The notes: generated by a model from the letters alone, not told the origin. 64,000 nt of DNA from Ornithodoros turicata (GCF_037126465.1 NC_088209.1:3658001-3722000), one strand, 5' to 3'. Shown: positions 11,393-22,928, numbered from the stretch's first letter. Numbers and translations: made by a program.

Positions 11393-12306
11393 TACAATCA
11401 ACCCTCGATATCTGAATGCCCTCGTTTTACGAACAGGCAGCAAAGTTTTCACATGCCACCTTCGCCTCGTTTTATGAACCTCGATATCCAAATAACGAAT
11501 GGAATTTCTTGGAACCAACTACGCCATCCCCAGCGTTTTTGCCTTGAATTTATCAACGGATCGTTCCCAGCTCAACATAAATCTTCAAAATGATGATTCC
11601 GTGGTCTTGTGAATGACGCCGAAACGGATGAAGCTTTTTAACTTTTTCCCACCCCTGGAAAATGGGAACCCCAAACGAGTTTTCCGGGGATAGACCAAGT
11701 GTTCCTGACCTCTATTTATGAGTTCGGTAGCCCTAGTCGTAGGTTAACAAACGCACACCAACAGCGAAACTGTGGGGTGAGAAGGACTTGAGAGCGTACC
11801 ATCATTGACGTGGTCCCCGTTAGAGTCACATAATCGGGTACAGAGCATCGCATTCCTTTTCCGCGCCGGAGCCACCGTTCAGTGTCCGCGATTGGGCCGA
11901 TCGTGTCACGTGGTTTCTTCTTCCAAGAACACGTCGCCATGTTGAGTCCCCTCCATCCGAAACCGGGTTCCCCTGTTGCGAGCTGACTCCCCTGCGTAGA
12001 GGTGTGCGCCGAGGGCAATTTTGTCGGCGGCGGCGTACCTCCTATTTTTGTGCCGGCGGCGGCAGCGCCACGCCGATCTGCCTCTATCGCCGTGAGCCAT
12101 AGAAATCATAAGGAGAAATCATATCCTTATGATTTCTATGGCGTGTCCCCTCTCCGCCCCATTCCGCTTCTTTAACTGTTATGTAAAAGTGCGGCATGAA
12201 CACGATGCCTTCGTTGTATAGTGTACTACGCAGCAAACACTACGTTTCCAAGCTTTTAAGTTAAGTTAAATTATTACCAGCATGCTCTGAATGGACAACT
12301 ATCGGA
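11393..12306. other. Decayed repeats, one perfect hairpin
   Basis: Sequence at 11,398-11,490 repeats the words CCTCGATATC and CTCGTTTTACGAAC, resembling pogo/Tigger-type terminal sequence (weak). 12,020-12,080 is a CGG-rich stretch that shares wording with 13,478-13,505. No gene is recognisable, although minus-strand frames at 11,716-12,109 stay open for up to 100 codons. Confidence 0.35.
12097..12141. repeat. Perfect 18-bp hairpin
   Basis: CCATAGAAATCATAAGGA (12,097-12,114) is exactly repeated in inverted orientation at 12,124-12,141, with a 9-nt loop. Perfect arms amid decayed DNA point to a recent event. Confidence 0.9.
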
Positions 12307-13430
12307 AAAACAACAACTTTATTTTCGACCTTGGAGAGTGGGGAGTTTCATCGCCGCAGACGATACTCTACCCCATTGCTGGTTGGGATGGGGGGAATAA
12401 AATAACGAGCCCCTTCACAATAGCGATCGAAGTCCGATGGTGTCCAGAAATGTCAGAAGAGCTTTGAGCGCAGAGCGTTGCTGGGCTCGATTGGGCCAGG
12501 GACCAAGCAATTTCGATAGGGAGAAAGGGCGAGAGTCGAGCTGACGAAGCGACTCGGGGTCGCTTCGTCTTCTCCTCTTCGTAAAGAAGAGGAGAGTGTG
12601 GTTCGGGAAGGTTGGTAGTGAGGGCAATGATGAAGAATATGCTCCAGATCCTCAAGAGCACCACAGTGGCAGCAGGTGGGAGAGTCAACTTGTCTTAAGC
12701 GGTAACGCCACTGAGCTGTAAAGGCCACATCGAGGCGCATTCGGTGGATTAATGCAGCATCTTGACGAGGGGTGTTTCGTGGCATGCGGAAAGCGAGCGT
12801 TGGATCAACTCTGCTCAACATAGAGGGGGGAAGAATGTCGGTTGTCCGTTGGCGGGAAGCCAGGGGTGTCACTAGGCGTCGCAGAATTGAACGGCGGTCT
12901 CCTCTAGGCAGAACAATACGGGTCCGTTTCCGGTACGAGAGTGCTGCTTCTGCGGCGCTGTCGGCCTGCTCGTTCCCCACGACACCACAATGTGCTGGAA
13001 CCCACTGGAGAACTAGCCTGTGGCCTGCGACGTAGATAGTGTGGTAAGCCATTAACACATCTGTGACTAGGGGTGCGGATGGGCCTCGTATGCCGGAATT
13101 TGCAATTGCTTGAAGTGCAGTTTTGGAGTCTGTAAAGACTGCCCATTCCCGGGATGTAAAATCAGAGATGTGTTGTAGAAAGAAAAGGATGGCATAGAGT
13201 TCTGCAGCTGTGGAGGAGGTTGGATGTGAAAGGCGTCTTCCGTGCACGACGCCTTCGGATGAAATGACGGTATATGCTGCCGTAAACGTAGAAAACTTCT
13301 CGTCTACCAGAGCATGAAAATGGGCTCGGAGGACTTGAGGGGGGACCTGATCTCTTCTTTCCAGAAGGTTTGGGAGGCGTAGACTATCGGAAAAAGCAGA
13401 GTTATGTTTCGGATTTAACCAATACAAAGA
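12307..13430 (-). mobile_element. 5'-truncated RNase H-bearing LINE (I/R1-type group), minus strand
   Basis: The 3' terminus reads AATAAAGTTGTTGTT on the minus strand (plus-strand 12,309-12,324), a tail style shared with 24,133 and 32,094. Upstream lies a coding remnant with RNase H and a C-terminal Cys/His motif (next entry). The reverse transcriptase itself is missing, so this is a 5'-truncated insertion ending near 13,430. Confidence 0.8.
12453..13427 (-). pseudogene. LINE ORF2 C-terminal part: RNase H domain plus Cys/His motif
   Basis: A 324-codon open frame. Residues ~60-165 form an RNase H domain. It has the Glu motif AELYAILFF, the Asp motif FTDSKTAL, the histidine-loop motif LQWVPAHCGVVGNEQAD with the final Asp, and between them the usual helices. 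The first catalytic Asp motif (normally YTDGS) is not present in the expected place, where ...KFSTFTAAYTV occurs instead. Near residue 260, C-C-H-C-G...EH-x3-HC forms the C-terminal zinc-knuckle-like motif typical of these LINEs. The domain degrades the RNA strand during target-primed integration. The frame is intact but lacks its reverse transcriptase, so it is a truncated fossil. Confidence 0.85.
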
Positions 13431-14177
13431 ACGTGTACGCGCTCTTGTACGGGCTCTTGCCCATGCCAGCTCTTGCGGTATCGGCGGCGGCGCCGCGCCG
13501 ATCCCTCTGCGCTCTATTCTCCGGCGGAGAAGGGGGCGGTTGTCGTCCCATTGGTATGCGACGCAGCCGCGGCGTATGGCTGTCTCGCTCGCCGGCGTGG
13601 CTCAGTGTCGCTACTCTGCTCCCTGTTTAGTGTATCTAGTCCCCGTCTACGTCAGCTATTGTGCGAAGCGTGCAAGAGTGGCTCAGTTGTTCACCGGACG
13701 CCTGGGAGGAATACACGGTGTCAGTAGCGACTATTACCACACTTGGAAATGATGCCAAAAGGGTGTCAATGCGCTTACGTCTCTACTTTGTAAAAATGAT
13801 ACAGCAGGGGGCATGGTCGACTGCAAAATTACACAGTGTATTGCATTATTAACACAGTCCGAACTCGCCAATACTGTTGCATCTGCCTGATAGTACTCAC
13901 TTAACGGAATTTTCCCTTAATTTATGAATCCCTCGATTTATGAAAGATTTTTCGGGAGGTGTTCATAAATCGATGGTCAATGTTCAAGCACGAGCGAATA
14001 TTGTTTGAAAAGAAAAGGATGACGCATATACCGTGTGGGGGGTTGTAGAGTACTGAAATACAAAGTTGCTCTTCGATGTGTCAAATAAGAGCTGGATTTT
14101 TTTCTTCAAAGTCGTTTTTACTCATAAGAGCGGGTATTTAGTATCGTCTATTGCATGCATGATTGAGACAAGGTAAT
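13431..14177. other. No gene recognised; possible pogo-like fragment
   Basis: A CGG-rich stretch (13,478-13,540) lies just upstream of the LINE. At 13,905-13,975 the sequence contains CCCTCGATTTATGAA and its approximate inverse TTCATAAATCGA 30 bp later, the wording of pogo/Tigger-type termini. That assignment is weak. Confidence 0.35.
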
Positions 14178-15715
14178 CGCTTCTTTATTTATTTATTTAT
14201 TTTATTTATGACAATACCTCACGTGCCCTCGGGGGGCGTTGTGTGAGGGGGAGGTTCATCAGCATGTATATAATACAGAACAGAAGCAATTGAACACTTT
14301 GCAAAAAAAAAACACTTATGTGAAAACGTTAAGAAAACATATGCGATGATAGGGAAATTAGACACCAAAACTGGCAGCTAGCTGGCTGCGAAAAACTGAA
14401 ACGTCGGAGTTAGCTACGATAGACTGGGGAGGGTCGTTCCAAGCACTGATGGTTTTGGGGAAGAAAGAAAATTGGAAATGAGATGTACGACATGGAATGT
14501 GGTCGATTTTATGGGCATGATCGATCCTAGAGGAGATGTAGTGGGCCATAGTGATGTACCCTGGACGGATGGTTGTGGTGTAGTAGAATTTATGGAATAA
14601 ACACATACAAAACTATTTCCTACGGTGTGCAAGAGGAGGAAGATTGATAGAGGCCTTTAAAGATGTAATACTGGACGGAAAAGAATAGTCTGACAAAATA
14701 AAGCGAGCTGCCCGATTCTGTAAGGATTCAAGAAGGTCCACAAGTGTTGACTCGTAAGAATCCCAGATACTACTAGTTCCAACTTCGGCCCGACTAGTGT
14801 TTGGTATGCAAGACGTTTCACCTCAGGTGGAGCAAGTTTAAGGTGGCGACGGATGAAACCAAGTTTGCGATTTGCATCGCGAACAATGGTATGAATATGA
14901 TCTGACCAAGAGAGGTTTGATGAGAAATGAAGCCCCAAGTACTTGTAAGTATGGGACTCACGGATGACATCCTGGCCTATGTGATATCGATGTGTTAGTG
15001 GTGACCTAGACCGTGAAAAGGGAATATAACAACACTAGAAAGCATTAAGAGGAAGACCCCAAGTAACACACCAGTTAAAGAGAGCCACAAGGTCCTGCTG
15101 GAGTGCTACTTGGTCAGAGGAGGACAGTATGGGGCGGTACAATAGACAGTCGTCAGCGAAGAGCCTGATACAGGATGAGATAGAATGCGGGAGAACATTA
15201 ATGAAAATAAGAAATAGCAGGGGCCCGAGGACAGATCCCTGTGGGACGCCTGAAGTAACAGGAAGGAAGTCAGAAAGGGAATCATTCACAATGGTAGCCT
15301 GTGTTCGATTAGAGAGGTAACACGCAATCCAGTTGTACACGTGGGGATCAAGGTTTAGTAACGAAAGCTTGTAGATGAGGCCAGGATGAGAAATAGAATC
15401 GAAAGCCTTTTTAAAGTCAAGAAAAATGGCATCGGTTTGGTTACCTCTGTCTATGTTAGAGCTAATATCAAAAGTAAATAGCGACAGTTGGGTTTCACAA
15501 AAGAAACCCTTGCGAAAGCCGTGCTGTTCAGCAAAAAAGAAAATGTTCAGTTTCAGATGAGATGAGATAGCCGAGTAGGTAATGTGTTCGAGGATTTTGC
15601 AGAGAATACTAGTCAGAGAGATCGGGCGGTAATTAAGAGGCGATGACTTATCACCGCTCTTAAAAATTGGAACGACCTTGCCTTGTCGCTAGTCCTGAGG
15701 CACGTAGCCATATTC
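14178..15715 (-). mobile_element. 5'-truncated LINE (CR1/Jockey-like, no RNase H), minus strand
   Basis: The minus-strand 3' tail is an AAATAAATAAATAAATAAAG repeat (plus-strand 14,182-14,208). About 1.35 kb of reverse transcriptase coding sequence follows in several frames up to about 15,715. The element lacks ORF1, the endonuclease and the start of the RT. Confidence 0.85.
14358..15700 (-). pseudogene. LINE reverse transcriptase, frame-shifted
   Basis: In minus-strand order I see NYRPISLTS, the palm motif LDFKKAFDSISH (near 15,392-15,425), SGVPQGSVLGPLLFLIFIN, the catalytic LFADDCLLY (FADD at 15,149-15,160) and a stop near 15,035. In a shifted frame KYLGLHFSSNLSW (from about 14,938) and the thumb follow, and the C-terminal EWN-type motif appears as SAWNDPPQS near 14,430. 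The two catalytic aspartates of FADD and the upstream palm Asp are intact, but at least two frameshifts and stops make it non-functional. Absence of RNase H and the ATTT-type tail favour a CR1/Jockey-like group over the I/R1 group. Confidence 0.85.
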
Positions 15716-16185
15716 GAGACATTGCGTAAAAATGAACGAGAAAAAAAAAGTGACGAAGGTTGTTTGGTGTTTTTGAGTACCTTGGTTTGAGTACCTTCTT
15801 TCGTTCTCCTTTTGCTCCACGAATGGAACACTCAATGCCAACGTATTTTGGCAACATGTTTGGCAAAAACGACAAAAAATAGTACTTGATCCAATGCATC
15901 ACAAGAGGAGGTTCTATTCATCTTGTTGTTTCTTTTTATCCGGCCAGAGAGCGCGTACTTTGAATCCTAACATATTTCACTTGTAAAACAAATCCGCGCA
16001 TCGGAAGCATGGACGCCCAGCGCCCGCAAAAATTGCTGTCCCAATGGAATAGACAAGGCATCACGACGTTGGCGGACAGACAAGCGGACATACTGTAAGT
16101 CAGAAGGGGATGGCCGGGTTTCACGAATGGGCGCTATTATGTGGGCTATTTTCACGGGCCATCGCAATCCCCCAAAAGCCGTGAC
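15716..16185. other. No gene recognised
   Basis: I see no supported feature. A near-direct repeat of GGTTTGAGTACCTT occurs at about 15,770-15,800, and open frames are short. Confidence 0.3.
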
Positions 16186-16390
16186 CTCGTTTATTTATTT
16201 AGCTTACCTTGGAGCGGCCTTAGGCCATACAAAGGGGCACTCATAACACACACACGGAAGAAGAAAATACACTGATACATACGGTCAAACTGAAACAACA
16301 AAATAAAGCACACTTGTATCGCGTAATAAATATTGATACTGCTACTACATAGAGCCAAGATGATACATATAATAGAACACACGTCTACTA
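16186..16390 (-). mobile_element. LINE 3' end, minus strand
   Basis: On the minus strand the sequence ends PLYGLRPLQGKLNK in an open frame, a stop, and then AAATAAATAAAC (plus-strand 16,190-16,203). The same arrangement, a last short frame then an ATTT-type tail, marks the other CR1/L2-like ends in the window. The 5' extent is unclear. Confidence 0.5.
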
Positions 16391-17764
16391 CTTAGTAAAT
16401 GTTGACAACTATATATGTTTGCCTCTAACTTGGAGCAACTTTGCCAAATTGGTGGCGCTGTCCAACACTATAACATCATCTCTTTACACACAGGGAAAGC
16501 TCTATTCGCCATACAGGATAATAGGATAAGTTATAGACTAAAAAGATTGTTCCTGCCGATAAGGAGAAATCTCCGCTCGCATAGCTGGAAGGTATCCATG
16601 TCACCTTGGAACTGTTGGAATCCCCGTAATGGTCTTCCGGAGACACAGATATATGTCGGCATAGTTCCTTAAAAAATCATCCCAGGACTACCTTGGATAC
16701 CCATTGTGTTATGACGTCACATCGTTTGTCAGCTGTACAGTTCGCAGGTACTGTGAAATGTATCGAAGCTTTACAATTTGGCACAGCATCCTCATCTCAA
16801 GGCGAAATTAACCGATTACATGTTATTCACTTGGTCATCATGTATTTCTCTCTCTCTCTCTTGGTGGTGAAAGGGCGGTCGAAGGTGACCATTGTCACGG
16901 CTATGGAATATGCGTCCTATGCCTTCTAAGCGGCCTGAAAGTGTATGAGGAAAACCCGGAATGGAATTCGAAGCCTCCAGGTCTCGACGTGACATGGCCA
17001 TCTTTGCAGCATAGCAAGCCGACGACCTGTTCGGCTGACCTTTCACCTATTTTTTTTTTCTTTTTTCGTCTAATAAATATATCCCCCCTCCCTCTTAGTG
17101 TAACAAGCACGCAACCTGCACCGCGGTCTCACTTCGCGATGGGGTCGTATCTGCGAGATGACGCGTCGTGCATGTAATGGCACTTGGATCGGTCGTTTTG
17201 TTCGAGCAATTAAAATGACAACGGAAGCCACAGATCAAGTAAAACAATATTTGAAAGAAAGACCGTCTGCTATGTAAAGCCAGGTGCCATGAAATTGCTG
17301 CGTATGTCCGTCACTGTGACAAAAGTGTTTCGCTTCACTTTACATTAGGAGCGGGTTCGAAGTTTTTGGGTCATATGTACTAGTGCAATCCCAATAAAAG
17401 TTTTCGAGAGATCTCAGCCATTGCTTGGATCCTTCAGCAAGACACCTGTCCTTTCTTTCTAGGACAAACGGGTGCTTTAATGCGATAAACCGCAGACCCA
17501 TTAGAAGGTTTGCACAATAATTTTACTGTTTGTGGTGCATATTAGGAAACTAATAATGCTTCATTATTACGCGGACCGTTCGTTGGCGCTTCCCAATACA
17601 GGCAGTCAATGTTGGTCCAATATGGAGCCTGGTTTTCATGTTGGACGAATACTGGCAGCCCGCATTGGTACAATGTTAGACGATCGTGTTGGACGATCAT
17701 GACGATCGTGTTGGAAGTTCGTGTGCTGCCTGGGTTGTGCAGATGACGTCACTCTGTCCGAACT
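16391..17764. other. No gene recognised; short tandem motifs
   Basis: There is a (TC)n run at 16,848-16,862 and a T-run at 17,050-17,066. A minisatellite-like stretch at 17,605-17,735 repeats GTTGGA and GACGATCGTGTTGGA words. No coding family is recognisable. Confidence 0.35.
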
Positions 17765-18480
17765 ATGACAAACAAGGACAATATTTACCAATGGACGGCA
17801 AACAAGTTGCTTAAAATTAACGCCAGTAAAGTCAAGGCGATTTTATTTAGGCCGAAAAATATCCTTAAATATGTGATAATAACAAAGAATTTATTAATAC
17901 TCAAAAATTACTCGGTGTCTACTTTCAGAGCTACATCACGATCACGTCGAGATCATCAAAAGTAAAATAGTTGCATCTCTGGGAGTCCCCTGCAGATATA
18001 CAAAGAGAAGTTTAATTATATACAATGCTTTGAATCGTTCGTATACAATTATTGCATCCGAAAGTTTTGGGTACCACGACATACGATAAACTACAGCCTC
18101 TGTTAAGGTTACGGAGAAACAGTGTCAGGAGCAAATTGATAATTTCTAGACCCTGTAGACAGACCGTTTGTGAAGTTTGATATCATCCAAAGTTGTGTCA
18201 CTACCGAATGCGCGCAATCTATAAAAACGCGGTGAAACCTCACAACGTAACTTTTATTGAATTATTAAAGCTTCGAGTTCCCTCCTCCAGCATACGTCAC
18301 GAAGGTACCTGGAAAATTCCACTCTCAAGAACCAACTACAGTCATCCAGAGCTGTCCCATGAAGGGCCCGCGTAACGTTAAAAAAGAAATAGAAAACTTC
18401 AAATCTTGAAACACAGCAATTTGTCCAAGTTACAGAAATTTGTGTTGATTAGGTGTGCCTATTATGTTAACTATTCCGGT
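17765..18480 (+). pseudogene. LINE reverse transcriptase C-terminal remnant (CR1/L2-like), plus strand
   Basis: The plus-strand frame starting near 17,765 reads YQWTANKLLKINASKVKAI with the RPKN block that follows, then a shifted frame gives LLGVYF and the thumb helix KIVASLG. A third frame near 18,190-18,380 gives the conserved late motif IPLSRTNYSH (consensus P-x-x-RTNYG). This is the order after the FADD box in CR1/L2-type LINE proteins. At least three frameshifts are needed, so this is an old fossil. The start of the element and its tail are not clear. Confidence 0.7.
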
Positions 18481-19023
18481 ATTTATGTTAGTCGTTTGCG
18501 AAGATACGGCGAATTGGTTAAGTGTCGCCTTGGGCGGCTTTTTCCTACGTATTTTTCCTGGACAGCTGTCCCAGTAGGCCTTTTGCACTGGGCCTCCCGC
18601 ATAGAATGGGAAATAAAGTTTCAATTCGTAGACGACTATACTTTTTGGTTCGGCGAAGGAAGTGTAGCGACACGGGAAAGCATCCATTGTGCTTACCAAT
18701 GCATTGTTATTGTCCGTCCGTCCGGCCCACTGCGACAAGAGCTTCGAACTAACAAACCTTCGCTGAAAATAATAAAACTGACGCTCACAATGATGTTAGA
18801 AAAATGGTCAGTTATATTCTACTGGGCAAAAGTGTACATTTGGTGCTAACAACAGGAAATACCTCTGAGACGCCTCGGTAAGCGAGACTGCGTTGTTTAC
18901 GAACTATCAACGCAACGAAACCTGAACGCACGTCCTGAAGTCTTGCAGCGTCCAAATATTTCGAAAACGTGATAGGAGAAGGGTGGGTTGATTACTGCTA
19001 CGGCCAGGTGGGAAGGAGATGAA
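18481..19023. other. No gene recognised
   Basis: This may include the 3' untranslated part of the preceding LINE. Overlapping frames on both strands at 18,406-18,849 reach 147 codons but carry no family signature. Confidence 0.3.
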
Positions 19024-19077
19024 TATAAGAGCGAGCACCTGAGCACCCCACGTTATAGGGCTCAGTGTGCGAAGCAG
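19024..19077 (+). promoter_or_regulatory. Candidate TATA box, leader and splice donor of a host gene
   Basis: TATAAGA lies at 19,024-19,030, followed by an arthropod initiator-like TCAGTG at 19,062-19,067 and a perfect donor CAG|GTAAGT at 19,075-19,083. The TATA-to-initiator distance (about 40 bp) is longer than usual, so the start is uncertain. The pairing with the exon at 21,289 is inference from orientation and the need for a 5' leader exon. cDNA would settle it. Confidence 0.3.
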
Positions 19078-21288
19078 GTAAGTGTGATTGTTTGTCATAA
19101 TGGGAGAGCATGTTGGTGACCGCAGCTTCGATGTCCCGTGTCAGTCACTGCGGTGACGAAAGTTTACGAAACCATATTATGAAAACTGTTTTAGTTTAAC
19201 GAAAGGCCGAATGACGCGCTAAAGAGGATTACAGTTACACGCCTGTTTTCGATTGTTCCACTAAAAACGCATGAAGTAATCATGTTATGATACGGTAAAG
19301 AAACACGAGGAGTCCTGCGATCCCTCTGAGTAAGTGTTAGGGGTATCTGCCATCACCTTTCTTTTTCTTTTTTTCAACTTGTATCAGGTATGTCCTTGAT
19401 AGCTCGGACCAATTCGAGGAAGATCTGCTCAGTGTATTTAAAGGGTCGAGCTGGACAACGACGTGGACAGATTGAGAACGCTAAAAAAAACAGATGAGCA
19501 CGCTAACGACATGATTTTTTGTACACAAGAGCCGGGTGTTAGAAGTTCCCGTTATTTCTCCAGCACACCAATGGACGCCATTGTTGAGCAGAGCTTTACC
19601 ATGATCAAGGAGGTCGCCCAAAGAACCCTTTTAACTTGGAGCACAACACGGTAGCGACACATTCTTCAAGATATTCCATTTCCAGATCTTGCCAACACAT
19701 TACATCGATGTTCGCGTGATCATGTGTTTACACAACAGAGGGGTCCTCTCTAGATACACATAGCCGCGAGACGTTCTGCGAGTTTCGCCCTCGAAAGCTG
19801 CTGTTACACCATATATTCGTAAGATGCCACACTACCTTCAAGGTTAAGTAGAGTGCTACCTAACATGGCGAAAAACTTCTACCGCCTTGTAAAGCTAGAG
19901 AATTTCCACTAAATATTTCCGCCCATTTTTTTTTCATCACTGCGGTGCAATTTGATTTACAAAATCGCTACCTCCAAGTGTAGACAACACCCATCCAGTG
20001 TGACGCCTGTAAACCGTTGATAGAAAAAAAAAAGTTTTTTACGAGGAACTTGGCGCATGACTTTTCTTGTTCGCTGCCGTACGTCATCTCAAGCTTTATG
20101 GAAACCTAATCCCAATGGAAGAATTATGCGATAAAAGAACTTCCAAGTCTCATGTGAAGCATTCTATAGAAATAGGGTAATTGGCTAATGTTGTGCTTGT
20201 CTGCTATACAACGCAGTTTTCACATAATTTGCCCGAGTTTATATATAGTAGCAGCTCGTGTCTTATTTTCTCAACGTGTCATTGTCGTGTTTCTTAAGGC
20301 CCTTAAATTGGGAAACGTATCGACGTGGCGACGTTGGAGCTCTGATGGCGAACCACACTGGTGACATAAACCCGCCACTGCTGTAACTACCGCCGAGCGG
20401 GTGCTTTTGGCAAAGGTGCCATCCTGTTCTGATGGTACACCATAAAATACATCATTGTGAGGTCATGTGACTTTATTTAGATGTCGTTTTGTCCACATAT
20501 TTCAGTCGTCATAACGCCAAAAGACGAAGGTAATTTGCCAGCGTAAACTATGTTATGCTTCTGTCTTAACATGGTAGCCCATTTTCTCCTTAGTTTAAGT
20601 ACATCCGATCGGCTCACTGATTCTTAAGGAGTGGACCTCATCACATAATTCCAAGCCGTAAACAGTACGAGGCCTGCGCGTCCTACTGCGAGATTATCAA
20701 AAATAATTACATAACAATAAAAATTATTACCGAAAGACATCCAAAACGTGGCGCAGAAACAACCACCGTATTGTTTGGCCGCCGATCACGGGCGCCGCCA
20801 TCTTTAAGGCAAAGTCTGCCTTGACGTCTGCTGTGACGTGCGACTAGGACATGTCCAGGATGAATTGCGTTCGCCCAACACGCTTTCGTCTACGGAGCAA
20901 TACATTGGATGCCACCCCGGGCTAGTTCCATTTCAAATCGAACAATCCGGTACACTTAATGTCTCGAATGAACGAAAAAAAAATATATGTTGAAGCCATC
21001 GGTGAGTGTGGAGGAATAAACATTTTCCGAATTCTCTGCGCTGCGCGGTTCGGGAAATAGGAGAGGAGGAAAAGGCGCGGACCCATGTTAATGTGAGTTT
21101 TTTTTTTCTTCTAAACAACTTGCACACATCAAAACCTTTAGCGTCACTCGGTAAAATGACACACACAAACTTTCATCAGACGTCTTAATCTGAAAATTTT
21201 TTGGAAGGCCCTCTGTGATCACGGCGGGCAAAAGGTGTTTCTCCCTTTCCCAGTCCAGGGACTGACAATTTATCGTCTGTTTTTACAG
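19078..21288. other. No gene recognised (possible intron 1)
   Basis: If 19,077 and 21,289 are splice partners this 2.2-kb stretch is an intron. It contains T/A-rich runs (19,365, 19,929, 20,025, 20,971 and 21,100) but no tail, transposase or RNA that I can support. Confidence 0.3.
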
Positions 21289-21454
21289 GAGCATGACAGC
21301 ACTCGCTGCTGTCCTTATTGCACCCGTGCTCTCTAAGAAGTCACTGTGCATTCATGTAATCAAGATAGATCAAGAAGGTGGCGGACACGAAAACATAATG
21401 GTCGCTGTGCAAGGAGGTGTGAATGAAAGTCAGCAGCTTTTCGACAACATTAAG
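21289..21454 (+). CDS. Candidate first coding exon of an unrecognised, possibly secreted protein
   Basis: A pyrimidine-rich tract ending TTTTTACAG (to 21,288) precedes GAGC and an ATG at 21,293. The frame runs 54 codons to AAG|GTAACG, a consensus donor at 21,455, ending exactly in phase 0. The peptide starts MTALAAVLIAPVLSKK, a short hydrophobic, signal-like segment, and continues with a polar part containing one Cys (residue 19), a Gly-rich QEGGGHENIM stretch and an NES glycosylation-type site. I recognise no family. The start is chosen because it is the first ATG after the acceptor. Downstream exons are not identified. Without splicing the frame would stop five codons past the donor. Confidence comes only from the combined acceptor, ATG and donor. 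Confidence 0.4.
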
Positions 21455-21699
21455 GTAACGATTATTTCATAATCAGCATATCTGATTGTACAAACAGCAG
21501 CTATGAATTTTTTTCACGCTTAACGCAGAATACAGGTGCCATCATGCGGGTAGGGGCAATACATTAGAGAACCACGGATGGGCTTTCATGTAGCAGACTA
21601 CATGTTTTTCAGGTGTAATGGTACAACATGCGGCACATGAATATATTTGATACGTAAATGGTGAGGAGGAAAGAATGTGAACAAAAAAGGAAAGAAAGG

Positions 21700-22330
21700 A
21701 AGCTACGTTGCCTGTCACATTGTGTGCCTGAGAGGGAGTTCGGGGAAGGCGGGGTCAAAGAGGACAACTGAGAGGGGGTTTGACCCTCCTAGGACATCTG
21801 GGAAACGGTGGTGAAGGAACTCCCCGTGAATAGGTGGCCTACACGAGGTCTCCACGGGAGATGTGAAAAAAAAAAGAACTAGGATAAGAGGAGCATAGGC
21901 AAAGCGACGATTGTGAAGATAAAATGAAATGGGTCAACGTTATATACTCCATGAGTTGACAAAGGAACCGTGGGAGTGTAGAGGTTTAAATTTCCCGATC
22001 AAGTAAGATTCACGTTTTTTACGTTTATCGTCTGAAATGAAAGCACATTCTGATACAATGATTTCGTTTTCTATGTTGTGATGAGGATGGTGAGGACCGA
22101 AACAGGAGATATGGTGATTACTTAGGAATGTGACTACAGTTTATGTCTGTAGAATCTTCCTCGTATAGGTTTACTCTTTCTCCCACATAGTAAATAGCAC
22201 AGATTTGGGGGGTTACAGTGGAGATGATCGTGTGTTTTAAGTGAAACGTCACCGTCAGCGCTGTGGTAGCAGGAAGGATGTAATGGCGCAAATGATAGGG
22301 TGTGTTACCGCACAAGCAAAACAGTCGAGT
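21700..22330 (-). mobile_element. Penelope-like element, 3' end, minus strand
   Basis: The fragment contains the C-terminal GIY-YIG endonuclease of a Penelope-like retroelement (next entry) and about 240 bp of trailing sequence. No reverse transcriptase remains. It lies inside what would be intron 2 of the candidate gene. Confidence 0.65.
21940..22315 (-). pseudogene. Penelope-type GIY-YIG endonuclease domain remnant
   Basis: The minus-strand frame contains CAIYYVGERVNLYE, which fits the GIY-YIG opening of Penelope endonucleases (family pattern C-x2-C-x(2-4)-YVGET-x-N). After a frameshift the sequence reads HHISCFGPHHPHHNIEN and then KRKKRESYLIGKFKPLHSHG, with a stop at 21,940-21,942. The second block matches the characteristic 'RE-x-YLI-x-KF-x-T-L-x-P-x-G' end, including the Glu that binds metal in GIY-YIG enzymes. 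In these elements the domain nicks the target DNA. Frameshift and loss of the RT make it dead. Confidence 0.7.
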
Positions 22331-22735
22331 CGCCGCTTCGTTGAAGGGGAAGAATATTGCGTAAACTACTTCTTCGGAAAGACGGGGGAGAAGGGAACGT
22401 TTCTTTATTTTCGCCCGTCATCACCGTGTAGGACATTAAGTTGTCTTTAGCGTTACACAAGGACTTGCGACAGGTTGCAACAATTCCTTTTTTTTGCGTT
22501 AATGGGTTTAGGAATGAATAATTCATGGTGATTTAATAATCGATGCATGCATAAGATTGCCGGGGAAGTTTGTATCGAGAAAGTTTGCGGACATTTCTCG
22601 AGCATGCATTAGGAAATGCATTAGGCCCTGACGTATGGTTTTCTTCTGGATCTTAGGGTGATAACTGTAAAAATAAAACAAAAACAAATTAAATGAAAGC
22701 TAATGGAGTTTGTCGGTCGATTTTTCTTATAGATC
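22331..22735. other. No gene recognised
   Basis: I see no supported feature. The stretch ends in a pyrimidine-rich tract that precedes the exon-like frame at 22,736. Confidence 0.3.
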
Positions 22736-22871
22736 CGTCACTAACCTACCTGATTTTAGAGACACTGTGGTGTCGAGGAACTGCACTGATGTCCTAGGGG
22801 AAACTCCGCTGGAGTTCAATATTATCGTGAAAGGCTCCCCACACTACGTAATGGGTCACGTGGTTCGCTGA
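22736..22871 (+). CDS. Exon-like open frame, possible terminal exon, function unknown
   Basis: A tract ending TTTTTCTTATAG (to 22,735) could serve as an acceptor. One frame is open for 45 codons, reading SVTNLPDFRDTVV near its start and ending GHVVR-stop at 22,869-22,871. The composition is protein-like, with two NxT/NxC-type sites. It cannot join the 21,289 exon directly: joining at the obvious donor and acceptor gives a stop within four codons. An intermediate exon or a different gene would be required. This is a weak call. Confidence 0.2.
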
Positions 22872-22928
22872 CGTCGCTCCACGGAAGACTGTCACGTGAC
22901 CTTAGCGCGCGAGTTTTGAATGTTGACG

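Noticed and set aside
11716..12109. 100-codon minus-strand open frames as a gene
   Set aside because: No motif; the GC-rich CGG repeats shared with 13,478 explain the lack of stops.
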